The notes: a model not told the origin generated them from the sequence alone. A stretch of DNA of 64,000 bases from Pyrinomonadaceae bacterium (GCA_019694355.1 JAIBCB010000003.1:310001-374000); one strand, 5' to 3'. Counted from the stretch's first letter, positions 36,760 through 46,196 are shown. Made by a program: numbers and translations.

Positions 36760-37182
36760 TCAGGCTTCTTCAGGCTGTGCGGTAAGCGGTTCGGCAGAGA
36801 GCTCCGGACGAAAGGTCTTGAGCCAAAGGATGTGGATCGTGACGCCGATCGCGACTGCCGCGAGGATCAGCGTTACCCAGAACTTTCCCCCAACGAACCA
36901 GATGCTGAATCCGATCGAAGCCCAAAGCGTAAGGAGTGTCGTTACCTTTTGGCGGACCGTGATGCCTTGGCCTGACTTGTACGTGGTGATGTATTTGCCG
37001 AGCCAGCGATTGTTAAGAAGCCAAGTATGGAAGCGGTCGGAACTCTTCGAATAACAATACGCCGCGAGAAGGAGAAAGACGGTCGTCGGCATCAAAGGCA
37101 GGAACATTCCCAGCACACCAAGCCCTACGCAGACCGTGCCAAGGAAGATCAACAATGCCTTTCGAACGTCCATATCCTGCAT
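36760..37182 (-). CDS. DUF454 (YbaN-like) inner-membrane protein
   Basis: 140 residues with three hydrophobic segments. The motif LGTVCVGLGVLGMFLPLMPT and PTTVFLLLAAYCYSKSSDRF is the YbaN/DUF454 signature. Function in the family is unknown. It is separated from the aldehyde dehydrogenase by 7 bp, convergent. Confidence 0.9.
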   Translation of the reverse strand: MQDMDVRKALLIFLGTVCVGLGVLGMFLPLMPTTVFLLLAAYCYSKSSDRFHTWLLNNRWLGKYITTYKSGQGITVRQKVTTLLTLWASIGFSIWFVGGKFWVTLILAAVAIGVTIHILWLKTFRPELSAEPLTAQPEEA

Positions 37183-37230
37183 CGCAACTCTCTATTCTAT
37201 CGGCGCGAGCGGCTTAAAGTCCAATTTCGA

Positions 37231-38007
37231 TCAGATAATGAAATCGGCAATGACAGGTGCGTGGTCCGATGGGTGGTCCCAGCCGCGAGGTTCGCGGTCG
37301 ATCCAGCAATCCGTGCATAATTCGGCAAGAGGTTCTGAGGCCCAGATGTGATCGAGCCGTAGGCCGCGATTCTTCGGAAAGGATGATTCGCGGAATGTGT
37401 CCCACCAGGTATATTCGCCGGGCTGATCGTTGATCTGGCGAAAGACATCGACAAAACCCCAACGTTTCAATTGCTGAAACACCTCGCGTTCCTCACGCGT
37501 GAAGTGCATACGCGTTGCCCAGTAGCGGACGTTCCAAAGATCCATTTCGTGCGGCGTGATGTTCGTATCGCCGCAGAGCAGGACAAGGTCGTCGCGAGAA
37601 TGGAGTTCGTCGAAATATTTGCGAAGGCGCGTGACCCAATCGAGCTTGAATTTGAACTTCTCGCTTCCGATCTTTGTACCGTGCGGGAAGTATGCACACA
37701 CGACCGCAACGCCATTCGCACGAGCCTCGATCAGCCGCGTGGGCGCGTCTGGTCTATCGGTCGGAAAGCCTTTGCGGACGTGCGTAAGCGGAACTTTCGA
37801 AAGAATGGCTACACCGTTGTAGGACTTTTCGCCATAGAACTCGATGTATTCAAAACCGGCCGCCTGCAGCTTTCGAAGCGGAAATTTTGGATCAACGCTC
37901 TTTGTCTCCTGCAGACAGAGAACGTCCGGACGCACGGTCTGCGACCATTTCACGAGGTGCTCGAGCCGCGAAATAATACCGTTGATGTTCCAGGTCGCGA
38001 TCTTCAA
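37231..38007 (-). CDS. xthA: Exodeoxyribonuclease III, copy 1
   Basis: 258 residues. Mg-dependent AP endonuclease and 3'-5' exonuclease for base-excision repair. Begins KIATWNINGIISRLEHLVKW; catalytic Glu in LQETKSVDPKFP, Asp-Asn pair in LCGDTNITPHEMD, and His in HPSDHAPVIADF. A paralogue of similar length lies 700 bp away on the same strand (38711-39481), with a decayed toxin-antitoxin pair between them. Confidence 0.96.
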   Translation of the reverse strand: MKIATWNINGIISRLEHLVKWSQTVRPDVLCLQETKSVDPKFPLRKLQAAGFEYIEFYGEKSYNGVAILSKVPLTHVRKGFPTDRPDAPTRLIEARANGVAVVCAYFPHGTKIGSEKFKFKLDWVTRLRKYFDELHSRDDLVLLCGDTNITPHEMDLWNVRYWATRMHFTREEREVFQQLKRWGFVDVFRQINDQPGEYTWWDTFRESSFPKNRGLRLDHIWASEPLAELCTDCWIDREPRGWDHPSDHAPVIADFII

Positions 38008-38012
38008 TCTTT

Positions 38013-38404
38013 TTACGAAAACATTGTAAGCGGCACCGCAACGTCAGGAAACGCGGCGATAAGCTTCTTGTCCGACGTTATGAGCGGAACGTCCAACTGT
38101 TCTGCGAGGGCAACAAACTCACAATCGTATGCTGTATAGCCGGATGCCGCAGCAAGTTCTAGCACTTGATCGGAATTAACATCTTGCTCATTATCAGCCA
38201 TTAACATCTCCGCCCTTTGTATTAAAGCTTTAGCATCGTCGAGCTTCATTTCCGACCGGCGTAAATACAATGAGAGCAAATTCCGCATCTCCGAGCGCCA
38301 CAGCTTTGGCGCCGCCCAATCAGGATCGAATGCAAAGACGCCAAGACGGTCTGAGTGCCCTCGATCACCAAGTACGCAACGATATTTGTATCTACGACGA
38401 TCAG
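38013..38404 (-). pseudogene. Frameshifted VapC-type PIN toxin
   Basis: The N-terminal PIN motif VVDTNIVAYLVIEG is readable from about 38404, but the frame breaks near 38357-38361 (GAGGGCAC, where one extra G would restore it); the C-terminal half MRNLLSLYLRRSEM... with LITSDKKLIAAFPD sits in another frame. The start itself is CTG at 38404 in ATCTGATC, where the expected ATGA overlap with the antitoxin stop would be. So both the start codon and a homopolymer have decayed. An assembly error cannot be excluded. Confidence 0.8.
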
Positions 38405-38649
38405 ATCCGATGACGCTTTCCTTCTTTCAGTTTCTTGTCAGTCAGGCGGACTCCGGTTTCGGTCAGCTTCGCTCGCTCCTTCCGGATACTTTTGAGCAAT
38501 AGAGCCTTTGCTTCGCGGTCGGGCCGATCGAGCGAACTTTCAAGCCGAAAGATCGCTTCTCCGTTCAGGCTCCGGTGATTGCGTTTTGCTATCTCGGTCA
38601 AAGCCGCATATACCTCGTCAGGTAAGTTCTTTATGGTCAAAGTTGCCAT
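38401..38649 (-). CDS. VapB/FitA-like antitoxin, apparently intact
   Basis: 82 residues. The RHH pattern ATLTIKNLPDEVYAALTEIA followed by NHRSLNGEAIFRLESSL matches FitA/VapB-type antitoxins. Its stop overlaps the start region of the decayed PIN gene. With its toxin broken, it may be a neutral remnant or act on another VapC. Confidence 0.85.
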   Translation of the reverse strand: MATLTIKNLPDEVYAALTEIAKRNHRSLNGEAIFRLESSLDRPDREAKALLLKSIRKERAKLTETGVRLTDKKLKEGKRHRI

Positions 38650-38710
38650 ATTATCTCGCGGATGCGAAATGCATCCAAAACAGAACCATAACGGAATTCA
38701 CGATTTTCTT

Positions 38711-39481
38711 TCAATCTCGGAATTCAGCAATGACAGGTGCGTGGTCGGATGGTTTTTCGAGTTCGCGGGTCGAGCGGTCAATTCTGCACGATGCAGCGCG
38801 TGAGGCAAGCTTTTTCGAGGTCCAAATATGGTCGATACGAAGGCCGTGGTTATGCTGGAAGGCGCCGGCACGATAATCCCACCAGGAGAATTCGCGAACC
38901 TCGCCATTGAGCTTCCGAAAGAGGTCAGAAAAACCCCATTGTTTTACGAACGTGATCGCAGAGCGTTCAGGCTTTGAGAAATGGAGTTTGCCTTCCCAAG
39001 CGGCGGGATTCCAAACATCGACGGCTTCGGGGGCGACGTTAAAATCCCCACAAAGCAGAACCTCGTCATCGGGCGAACAGGTCGAATCAAAATAGCGACG
39101 CAGCCGCATCAGCCAATCAAGCTTGAACGCAAATTTGTCCGAGCCAAGTTCGGTGCCGTTCGGAATGTATGTGTTGACGATGCGGATGCCGCCGATGGTC
39201 GCGGCGACCATACGTTTTGGAGCCTCAGCGGCGTCGTCGGGGAAATTCAGTTGAATACTCTCGATCGGCAGACGCGAAAGGATCGCGACGCCATTGTAGG
39301 ATTTCTCGCCGGTGAAGGCTGCGTCATAGCCCGCCGCCTTCAGTTCGAACTCCGGGAAGTTGGCATCGACCGATTTCGTTTCCTGAAGGCAGACGACGTC
39401 CGGGTTCGCTCTCGCAAGCCATTCGAGAAGCTGCGGCATACGAACGTTTATTGAGTTTACGTTCCAGGTGGCGATCTTCAT
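38711..39481 (-). CDS. xthA: Exodeoxyribonuclease III, copy 2
   Basis: 256 residues, same family as the gene at 37231. Catalytic Glu in LQETKSVDANFPE, Asp/Asn in LCGDFNVAPEAVD and His in KPSDHAPVIAEF. The two copies share the overall fold and both are complete, so they may be a local duplication with partial divergence. The NadA gene follows 17 bp further along on the same strand. Confidence 0.96.
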   Translation of the reverse strand: MKIATWNVNSINVRMPQLLEWLARANPDVVCLQETKSVDANFPEFELKAAGYDAAFTGEKSYNGVAILSRLPIESIQLNFPDDAAEAPKRMVAATIGGIRIVNTYIPNGTELGSDKFAFKLDWLMRLRRYFDSTCSPDDEVLLCGDFNVAPEAVDVWNPAAWEGKLHFSKPERSAITFVKQWGFSDLFRKLNGEVREFSWWDYRAGAFQHNHGLRIDHIWTSKKLASRAASCRIDRSTRELEKPSDHAPVIAEFRD

Positions 39482-39497
39482 TGATACTTGATGCGGC

Positions 39498-40607
39498 CTA
39501 GTTCTTCTCAGTGAGGTCGATCATCCGTCGAAGTGCCACATTCGCCCAACGCTTTATCTCTGGTTCGACAACGATCTCATTTACGACGTTGCCGGCAGCA
39601 AGATTGTCGAGAGCCCATGCAAGATTCTGCGGTGCGATACGGAACATCGTCGCGCACATACAAAGGTCGGGTGCGAGCAGACGAATGTGCTTATCCGGAA
39701 AACGCTTCTCAAGGCGGTTGACAAGATTTACCTCAGTGCCGATCGCCCAGGCAGAACCCGCAGGCGATTCCTCGACGGTCTTTATAATAAAGCTCGTAGA
39801 GCCGTCAAGATCGCTCTTTGCGACGACCTCGCGAGGGCATTCGGGATGGACGAGGACCTTCATTCCGGGGTGTTCTTCTCGGATCTTATCGACCTGCCAA
39901 TCCTTGAACCGTCCGTGGACCGAACAATGTCCACGCCAGACGATAAGCTTTGCAGCGAGAAGCTCTTCCTCGGTATTTCCGCCGAGCTCTTTGTGCGGGT
40001 CCCAAAGCACGATCTTGTCCATCGGGATGCCGAATTTCGCACCTGTGTTCCGGCCCAGATGCTGGTCCGGAAAGAAGAACATCTTGTCGAAATTCTTGAG
40101 GTAGATGTCGAATAGCGGGATCGCGTTCGACGAGGTGCAGACGACGCCTTCGTTGCGGCCGCAGAATGCCTTGATCGCGGCGCTCGAATTCATATATGTG
40201 ATCGGTGCGACCTTTTGATCGAGCACGCCGATCTCTTCGAGCTGTTCCCAGGCATCCTCGACCTGATCGATCGATGCCATATCTGCCATCGAGCATCCCG
40301 CTCCCATGTCCGGCAGGATCACACGCTGCGTTTCACGGCCGAGAATATCGGCGGATTCCGCCATAAAATGGACGCCGCAAAAGACGATGAATTCGGCCTC
40401 CGCCTTTGAGGCCATTACGGAAAGCTGATAAGAATCGCCCGTGAGGTCAGCATGCGAGACCACATCGTCACGCTGGTAATGATGGCCCAGGATGACGACC
40501 CGCGGGCCTAATTCCTTACGTGCAGCCTCGATGCGTTCGGATAATTCCGTCTCCGGCATTGCAAGGTAATTATCGAGTGGGATGACTTCTTCGAGAACGG
40601 CCGACAT
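39498..40607 (-). CDS. nadA: Quinolinate synthase
   Basis: 369 residues from the ATG at 40607, preceded by GGAGAG; the longer frame to 40718 is rejected. Condenses iminoaspartate with dihydroxyacetone phosphate to quinolinate for NAD synthesis. Features are GHHYQRDDVVSHADLTGDSY, the 4Fe-4S cysteines at FCGVHFMAE, VVCTSSNA and LCMCATM, and EHPGMKVLVHPECP. NadB and NadC are not in the window. Confidence 0.96.
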   Translation of the reverse strand: MSAVLEEVIPLDNYLAMPETELSERIEAARKELGPRVVILGHHYQRDDVVSHADLTGDSYQLSVMASKAEAEFIVFCGVHFMAESADILGRETQRVILPDMGAGCSMADMASIDQVEDAWEQLEEIGVLDQKVAPITYMNSSAAIKAFCGRNEGVVCTSSNAIPLFDIYLKNFDKMFFFPDQHLGRNTGAKFGIPMDKIVLWDPHKELGGNTEEELLAAKLIVWRGHCSVHGRFKDWQVDKIREEHPGMKVLVHPECPREVVAKSDLDGSTSFIIKTVEESPAGSAWAIGTEVNLVNRLEKRFPDKHIRLLAPDLCMCATMFRIAPQNLAWALDNLAAGNVVNEIVVEPEIKRWANVALRRMIDLTEKN

Positions 40608-40727
40608 TGCAAATCTCTCCTTTAAGATCGGGTGCCACAAAGACACCGACCAAAGAAAAATCATTACACTTTCGAAGAGTGGAAGCAAGGTTCGGGCGTC
40701 ACGGTTGGCGACGCCCATCCCGTCTAT

Positions 40728-41807
40728 CTATTTGACCACGCCGAGCATTTTTTCGACGAGAAGGATCACGCCGTAGCAGCCGGTCGAAATGATGCCTGCT
40801 GCCGGTATCGTCAAGATCCACGCCCAGACGATTCTGCCTGCTGCATCCCATTTGACCGCTGAAAAACGCTTTGCCGAACCAACTCCGACGATCGAACCGG
40901 TGATCGTGTGGGTCGTCGAGACCGGGATACCGAAAGCGGTCGCACCAAAGAGCGTCATCGATCCGGCAGTTTCGGCACAGAAACCTTGTACGGGCTGGAG
41001 TTTTACGATCTTAGAGCCCATGGTTTTGACTATGCGCCAACCGCCCGAAAGTGTGCCGAGAGCAATGGCTCCGCAGGCCGCGACCTCGACCCAAAGCGGA
41101 ATTTCCGGCAAGCGATTGTCGGGCGTCATCGTTAAGTAACCGCCGGCAACGAGACAGATCGTGATGATACCCATCGTCTTTTGGGCGTCGTTGCCGCCAT
41201 GGCCGAGCGAATACGACGCTGCTGAAAAAAGCTGCCCCCAGCGAAAGATGTGATCGACGCGCCGGACAGACACTTTTCGAAAGATCCAGTAGATGATCAC
41301 CATCAGAACAAAGCCGAGTGCCATACCGATCAGCGGCGAAAGGATGATAAAGGAAAGGGTCTTTATCCAGCCTTCGGCCTTGAGCAGACCGAGAACGCCG
41401 GCCGTTCCGTTGTGCCAAATGTAGGAGGAGATCGCCGATCCCGCGTAGGCGCCGACAAGAGCGTGCGAGCTCGATGTCGGCAGGCCGAAATACCACGTGA
41501 TGAGGTTCCAAGCGATGGCGCCGAGGACGCCGCCCAGGAGAACGTAAAGCTGGTCGCCGGGCGGGATCTTCGAAATATCGATCATATCGCCGCCGATGGT
41601 CTTGGCGACGGCCGTCCCGAAGACGAATACCGCGATGAAGTTAAAGAATGCGGCCCAAACTACGGCCAATCCCGGCGAAAGCACACGCGTAGCGACGACG
41701 GTGGCGATCGAGTTCGCGGCATCGTGAAAGCCGTTCGTATAGTCGAAAATGAGCGCGACTATGATGATAAAGATCACGAGCCCTGCGGTTATGGTTTGTG
41801 GATCCAT
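40728..41807 (-). CDS. pit: PiT-family inorganic phosphate permease
   Basis: 359 residues with about ten hydrophobic segments. PiT signature DYTNGFHDAANSIATVVATR near the N-terminus and the second copy GHGGNDAQKTMGI in the middle. Imports phosphate with H+ or Na+ at the inner membrane. It lies 9 bp after DUF47 and 9 kb from no other Pi system; the phoU-DUF47-pit order suggests one transcript. Confidence 0.95.
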   Translation of the reverse strand: MDPQTITAGLVIFIIIVALIFDYTNGFHDAANSIATVVATRVLSPGLAVVWAAFFNFIAVFVFGTAVAKTIGGDMIDISKIPPGDQLYVLLGGVLGAIAWNLITWYFGLPTSSSHALVGAYAGSAISSYIWHNGTAGVLGLLKAEGWIKTLSFIILSPLIGMALGFVLMVIIYWIFRKVSVRRVDHIFRWGQLFSAASYSLGHGGNDAQKTMGIITICLVAGGYLTMTPDNRLPEIPLWVEVAACGAIALGTLSGGWRIVKTMGSKIVKLQPVQGFCAETAGSMTLFGATAFGIPVSTTHTITGSIVGVGSAKRFSAVKWDAAGRIVWAWILTIPAAGIISTGCYGVILLVEKMLGVVK

Positions 41808-41816
41808 CTTTTTCTT

Positions 41817-42437
41817 TTACGCGTGTTTGAGGACGATGCTCTCAATGATGTTGCCGACCGCTTCGCATTTATCGGTCGCGTTCTCAAGGATCTCGTAAAC
41901 TTCCTTCCATTTGATCAGGTCGATCGGGTCGGTCGCGTTCGAGAAAAGCTCTCCCATCGCCCTGTAATACACATCGTCGGCCTCATTTTCGAGGCGTTGG
42001 ATCTCGAGCAAGTGCGGTTCAAGGCCTTTTGATTTTTTGAGGTGATCCGTTGCGTTATTGATGGAGTTTGTCAGCTTATCGATGATGTGGGCCAGTTTGA
42101 CGGCGTGCTTATCGCTTTCCTTGATGTTGTACATAACGACGGCACGAGCCGCGGCGTCGATGTAATCGCATACGTCATCAAGGCCAACCGCAAGCGTGTA
42201 AATATCTTCGCGATCGAATGGAGTGATGAACGATGTGTTCAGCTTTGTCGTAACGCTGTGCGCAAGTTCGTCACATTCGTGCTCGACGCTTTTGATCTTC
42301 TTTGAGAGCGAATCGTATTCCTTCGGATCGCCCTCAAGCATCTCGACAAGGATCGACGATGCTTCCCTTAACTTTGAACTGATCTTCTTAAAGAGTGCAA
42401 AATACTCGGTCTCTTTTGGCAGCAGGCTAAATCCCAT
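41817..42437 (-). CDS. DUF47 family protein (PhoU-like Pit accessory)
   Basis: 206 residues. PhoU-like helical protein of the DUF47 family: LKKIKSVEHECDELAHSVTT and FDREDIYTLAVGLDDVCDYI with metal-binding acidic residues. Family members commonly partner Pit permeases and regulate phosphate uptake. It lies 9 bp upstream of pit and 33 bp downstream of phoU. Confidence 0.9.
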   Translation of the reverse strand: MGFSLLPKETEYFALFKKISSKLREASSILVEMLEGDPKEYDSLSKKIKSVEHECDELAHSVTTKLNTSFITPFDREDIYTLAVGLDDVCDYIDAAARAVVMYNIKESDKHAVKLAHIIDKLTNSINNATDHLKKSKGLEPHLLEIQRLENEADDVYYRAMGELFSNATDPIDLIKWKEVYEILENATDKCEAVGNIIESIVLKHA

Positions 42438-42470
42438 CTTTGATTCTCCAATAAATAATTTCGGCCGATC

Positions 42471-43136
42471 TCATACCGGCGGGCTGTGTTTAATAAATAC
42501 TGCTTCGGTGAGGTAAACATTGAGCTCGCAAATGTCCTTTACGTAGTCACCGATACGTTCCAAATGCTTTGCGACAAAGAGCAACCTTGCAGCTCCGCCG
42601 GAAACCGCAGGCTTCGCGGCCATTCGATCAAGCAGAAGGTTGAAAACTCGTGCATAGCGGCTGTCGAGCTCTGCATCGCGTGAGATGATCTCGCGTGAAG
42701 CATCCGCATTCTCAGAAGTGAATGCATCAAGAGCTTCGCGGAGCATGTCGGAAGCGATGCCGGCCATTTGCGAAAAATCAAAATAATTGTCGATCTCGGG
42801 TTCGTTATTGAGTGCGATGGCGGCTTCAGCAATGCTGGCCGCGTGATCTGCGATGCGTTCAAGGATCGGCGTTATCTTCGCGACGGACACGACCATGCGG
42901 AGATCGTGCGGTGCAAGTTCGCGTTTTGCAAGGATCTCCACGCTCAACTGATCGATCTCGAGCTCCATCTGGTCTATGAGCTGATCTGCTTTGCAGACAC
43001 TCAGCGCAAGTTCGCTATCGCGGGATGTAAGTGCACGAATAGCACGACTTACAGCCTCTTCCGTCTTGCCGCCGAGCAGAAGTACGCGATCGCGAAGAGC
43101 GTCGATCTCGGCTGATGCTGTCGGATGCACGGTCAT
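42471..43136 (-). CDS. phoU: Phosphate-signalling protein PhoU
   Basis: 221 residues. Two PhoU repeats: LLLGGKTEEAVSRAIRALTS then VVSVAKITPILERIADHAAS, and the second with LLFVAKHLERIGDYVKDICE. PhoU dampens the phosphate regulon. First gene of the phoU-DUF47-pit run and divergent from the M48 peptidase, with a 245-bp spacer that contains no other gene. Confidence 0.95.
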   Translation of the reverse strand: MTVHPTASAEIDALRDRVLLLGGKTEEAVSRAIRALTSRDSELALSVCKADQLIDQMELEIDQLSVEILAKRELAPHDLRMVVSVAKITPILERIADHAASIAEAAIALNNEPEIDNYFDFSQMAGIASDMLREALDAFTSENADASREIISRDAELDSRYARVFNLLLDRMAAKPAVSGGAARLLFVAKHLERIGDYVKDICELNVYLTEAVFIKHSPPV

Positions 43137-43382
43137 AATCGATACATTGCGGCTTTCTCGGCGGTCCGTAATGCAAGCTGCAATACAGAAACTTTTTCAC
43201 AAGTTCTGGTAAAATTATACTTCTCTCTCCGGACAAGAAAGGGTTATCGTAAAGGTCGCGTAACATCTTTGTAACACGAACGGAAGCGAAGGCTGAAACG
43301 AGTACGCGGACTTTTAGAGTCAACCCGGACCGTGGAAAGACTCATCGCACAGACGCGGGCATCGACGTCTGATCAAGAACCT

Positions 43383-44771
43383 ATGAAAAGAACAATAAAA
43401 CAACACGTGGCGGCGTATCTTGCGATCTTCGCGATCGCAGCGGCTCCGTTTACAGCGATCGCGCAGACGCGAATCGAGCGGCCGAAAAATAAGTACAAGG
43501 TCTCGGATGATGTGAAGCTTGGCAATGACAACGCTAAAAAGGTCGAGCAGCAATTCCCGATATTGAATGACCGCGAGGCGACGAGATATGTTTCACAGGT
43601 CGGCGAAAGGCTTGTGGCCGCGATACCTCCGCAGTTTCGCGAACCGTCATTCGACTATCGATTTGAGATCGTGAACGCGAGCGACATAAACGCGTTCGCG
43701 CTTCCGGGCGGCCCGATGTTCGTAAATCGCGGAATGATCGAAGCAGCAAAGAACGAAGGCGAGATGGCGGGCGTTATGGCTCACGAGATATCGCACGTTG
43801 CTCTTCGTCACGCAACGGCACAGGCGACCAAGCAAGGCAGCATTGGCAATCAACTCGGCGTGATCGGCCTTATTCTTGGCGGTGCGATACTTGGCGGTGA
43901 AGCAGGTGCTCAACTTGGTGCCCTCGGAGCGGTTGCGTGGATGACAAAATACAGCCGCGAGTACGAGACGCAGGCCGACACGCTTGGAGCGCAGATCATG
44001 GCGCAGGCCGGATACGATCCGCGAGATCTTGCCAATATGTTCCGCACGATCCAGGCACAGAGCAAGGGCGGTACTCCGGAATGGCTCTCAAGCCACCCCG
44101 ATCCGGGCAACCGCTACGAAAAGATAATGCGTGAGGCCGAGATGCTCCCGATAACTCCACGGCCTTCGAATGATCGCGAATTTCGACGCGTTCAGGAACG
44201 TCTGCGTGCCCTTCCGCCCGCAAAGACAATGGCTGAGATCGAAAAAGGAGCTCAGAACAACGGCTCTGGAACAAATCCGACGGCCAACGGCGTCTATTCG
44301 AGGCGTGTGCCGTATCCTTCGCGAACAAGCACCAGGTATAACGGCATCGCGACCGTAAATATTCCTTCGAATTGGAAGGCTTTTGAAAGCAACGGCTCGG
44401 TTCAGTTCGCCCCGGAAGGCGCTTACGGAAAGGACGGTATAACGCGCGGTGCGATGATCGGCGTACTTCGCGGCAACAGAGACTTTGAGCGCGATGCGCA
44501 AGCATATGTTAATCAGATACTTGACGCGAACAACTATCTGCGGCAGCAAAACCAGTTTCGTGATGCCTATCTTGGTGATTACCAGGGAACTATGACGACG
44601 CTTTCGGGCCGTTCGCCGATAACGGGAGCGACGGAGTTGGTTACGCTGTATATGGCGTACGACAACGATGAGAACTTTGTCTATCTCATAACAGTAGTTC
44701 CATCGAGCGAATCTTCGCGATATTCCGCAGCGTTCAACAGAATGTTGAATACGTTTCGGACCGGCAGATAA
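43383..44771 (+). CDS. M48 family zinc metallopeptidase
   Basis: 462 residues from the ATG at 43383 (an in-frame start at 43332 is less likely). Signal segment VAAYLAIFAIAAAPFTAIA. Catalytic zinc site VMAHEISHVALRHA (His134, Glu135, His138), with the third ligand in REYETQADTLGAQI. The C-terminal 200 residues are a further unknown domain. Periplasmic quality control like BepA/YfgC is the best functional analogy, but not proven. Confidence 0.9.
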   Translation: MKRTIKQHVAAYLAIFAIAAAPFTAIAQTRIERPKNKYKVSDDVKLGNDNAKKVEQQFPILNDREATRYVSQVGERLVAAIPPQFREPSFDYRFEIVNASDINAFALPGGPMFVNRGMIEAAKNEGEMAGVMAHEISHVALRHATAQATKQGSIGNQLGVIGLILGGAILGGEAGAQLGALGAVAWMTKYSREYETQADTLGAQIMAQAGYDPRDLANMFRTIQAQSKGGTPEWLSSHPDPGNRYEKIMREAEMLPITPRPSNDREFRRVQERLRALPPAKTMAEIEKGAQNNGSGTNPTANGVYSRRVPYPSRTSTRYNGIATVNIPSNWKAFESNGSVQFAPEGAYGKDGITRGAMIGVLRGNRDFERDAQAYVNQILDANNYLRQQNQFRDAYLGDYQGTMTTLSGRSPITGATELVTLYMAYDNDENFVYLITVVPSSESSRYSAAFNRMLNTFRTGR

Positions 44772-44792
44772 GTACGGAGATCCTGCAAAATT

Positions 44793-44835
44793 AACGTCCG
44801 TTGCCTGCGGCCTTGCAGGCGACGGACGTTTCTTT
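44793..44835 (+). terminator. Terminator after the M48 gene
   Basis: AACGTCCGTTGCCTGC (44793-44808) pairs with GCAGGCGACGGACGTT (44815-44830), one G-T wobble, followed by TCTTT. It starts 21 bp after the stop. Confidence 0.85.
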
Positions 44836-44931
44836 ATCTGCAAAACATTGTTGGTCCGCAGTCGCTAGAAAAACGTTTACAACACCGTTTCATTATGTTA
44901 CGTTTCGGTTAAAGGTTTAGTACGTTAAAGT

Positions 44932-45219
44932 ATGCGTATTCAGGAGATGCGGTCAGGTCTCGCTCATTTTCCAAAGCGAGTTGAGGAGATCGACATCGAT
45001 GAAATTTTCAGGAGAGTTATGGCCGAACCGGGACAAACTGAGCTCGCGGCCCTCTCGGACCTTGAAGACCCTCGCTGGTCGGTCGTCTCGTTCGCGGGGC
45101 TCGAGGCCGGCGGGCTTACCTACAAGCAAGCGACCGCGCTCATTGAAGAGCTCGAAAAACACAACATCTCCGGCCTATGCATCGTTACGGACGAAGCTGC
45201 TCAACGCGGGACGAATTAA
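44932..45219 (+). CDS. Small conserved-looking protein of unknown function
   Basis: 95 residues, acidic and compact, with an N-terminal helix FPKRVEEIDIDEIFRRVM and a C-terminal helix EELEKHNISGLCIVTDEAAQ. No family recognised. The ATG lies 112 bp downstream of the M48 terminator. Its stop overlaps the convergent quinone oxidoreductase stop by 4 bp. Confidence 0.6.
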   Translation: MRIQEMRSGLAHFPKRVEEIDIDEIFRRVMAEPGQTELAALSDLEDPRWSVVSFAGLEAGGLTYKQATALIEELEKHNISGLCIVTDEAAQRGTN

Positions 45220-46196
45220 AATTCGACCACGACCTTTCCGAAACTCTTATTTGAAGCAAGATATCCGTAAGCCTCACCCGCTTCTTCGAGCTTGAAGGCT
45301 CGATCGAGGTGCGGTCTGATCTCTCCTGAATCAAGCAATGGAATGACCTCGCGAATAAAATTCTCGTTTGCCGCCGCCTTTTCCTCAAAAGGGCGTGCAC
45401 GTAAGGTCGTGCCGCGGATAGTTGCCCGCTTTCTTAAGATCGAGCCGAGATCGATCTCCGCCTTTGTGCCGCTCGTTAAGCCGACAACACTCAAGCGGCC
45501 TTTCTGTGCGATAGATGCGATATTCTCCGCAAAGTATCCGGCCCCGACGAGGTCCAGGATCACATCAACACCCTTCCCATTTGTGATATCAAGAACGTGC
45601 TCCGCAAATTTGCCGTCCGTGGCAACGATGCCGTGCTCAAGCCCGAGATCAGCAAGCTTTTCTATCTTGTCGGCAGTTCGTGAAGTACCGATGACCTTGG
45701 CTCCTGCGGCCTTGGCAAGGTCGAGTGCCGCCATCCCGACGCCGGATGCCGCAGCGTGAATGAGCAGCGTCTCACCCGCCTTCAGGCAGCTTTGAGTAAA
45801 GACGGCGTCGTGAGCGGTGATATAGACCTCTGGGATGCCGCCTGCCTCGGTATAAGAAAGATTGTCGGGAATAGCTGCGAGAAGCGAAGGGTGTGAGACG
45901 ACAAACTCGGCCTGCCCATGGCCGGTCGTGATTCCAAAGACACGGTCACCAACTGCAAATCCGCATGCTTCCGCGCCAAGTTCGACAATCTCACCCGCGA
46001 ATTCCATCCCCGGCATATTCGGCGAATAGTTTTCGGGCGGCGGATATCGTCCGGCCGCTTGAAGCAGGTCGGCGCGATTTACGCCCGCAGCTCGTACCCG
46101 TATTAGAGCTTCGTTCCGGCTTGGCCGCGGAGCCTCCACCTCATTGATCCCGACGCCATCGACGCCGATGAATTCGCTTATCCAGACTGTCTTCAT
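45216..46196 (-). CDS. NAD(P)H:quinone oxidoreductase, PIG3-like MDR
   Basis: 326 residues of the zinc-independent medium-chain dehydrogenase fold: NRADLLQAAGRYPPP, GMEFAGEIVELG, and the NADPH P-loop HAAASGVGMAALDLAKAAGA. Reduces quinones using NADPH. Its start overlaps the TolC stop by 4 bp, making it the last gene of the efflux operon, where it could detoxify the pumped compounds. Confidence 0.9.
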   Translation of the reverse strand: MKTVWISEFIGVDGVGINEVEAPRPSRNEALIRVRAAGVNRADLLQAAGRYPPPENYSPNMPGMEFAGEIVELGAEACGFAVGDRVFGITTGHGQAEFVVSHPSLLAAIPDNLSYTEAGGIPEVYITAHDAVFTQSCLKAGETLLIHAAASGVGMAALDLAKAAGAKVIGTSRTADKIEKLADLGLEHGIVATDGKFAEHVLDITNGKGVDVILDLVGAGYFAENIASIAQKGRLSVVGLTSGTKAEIDLGSILRKRATIRGTTLRARPFEEKAAANENFIREVIPLLDSGEIRPHLDRAFKLEEAGEAYGYLASNKSFGKVVVEF

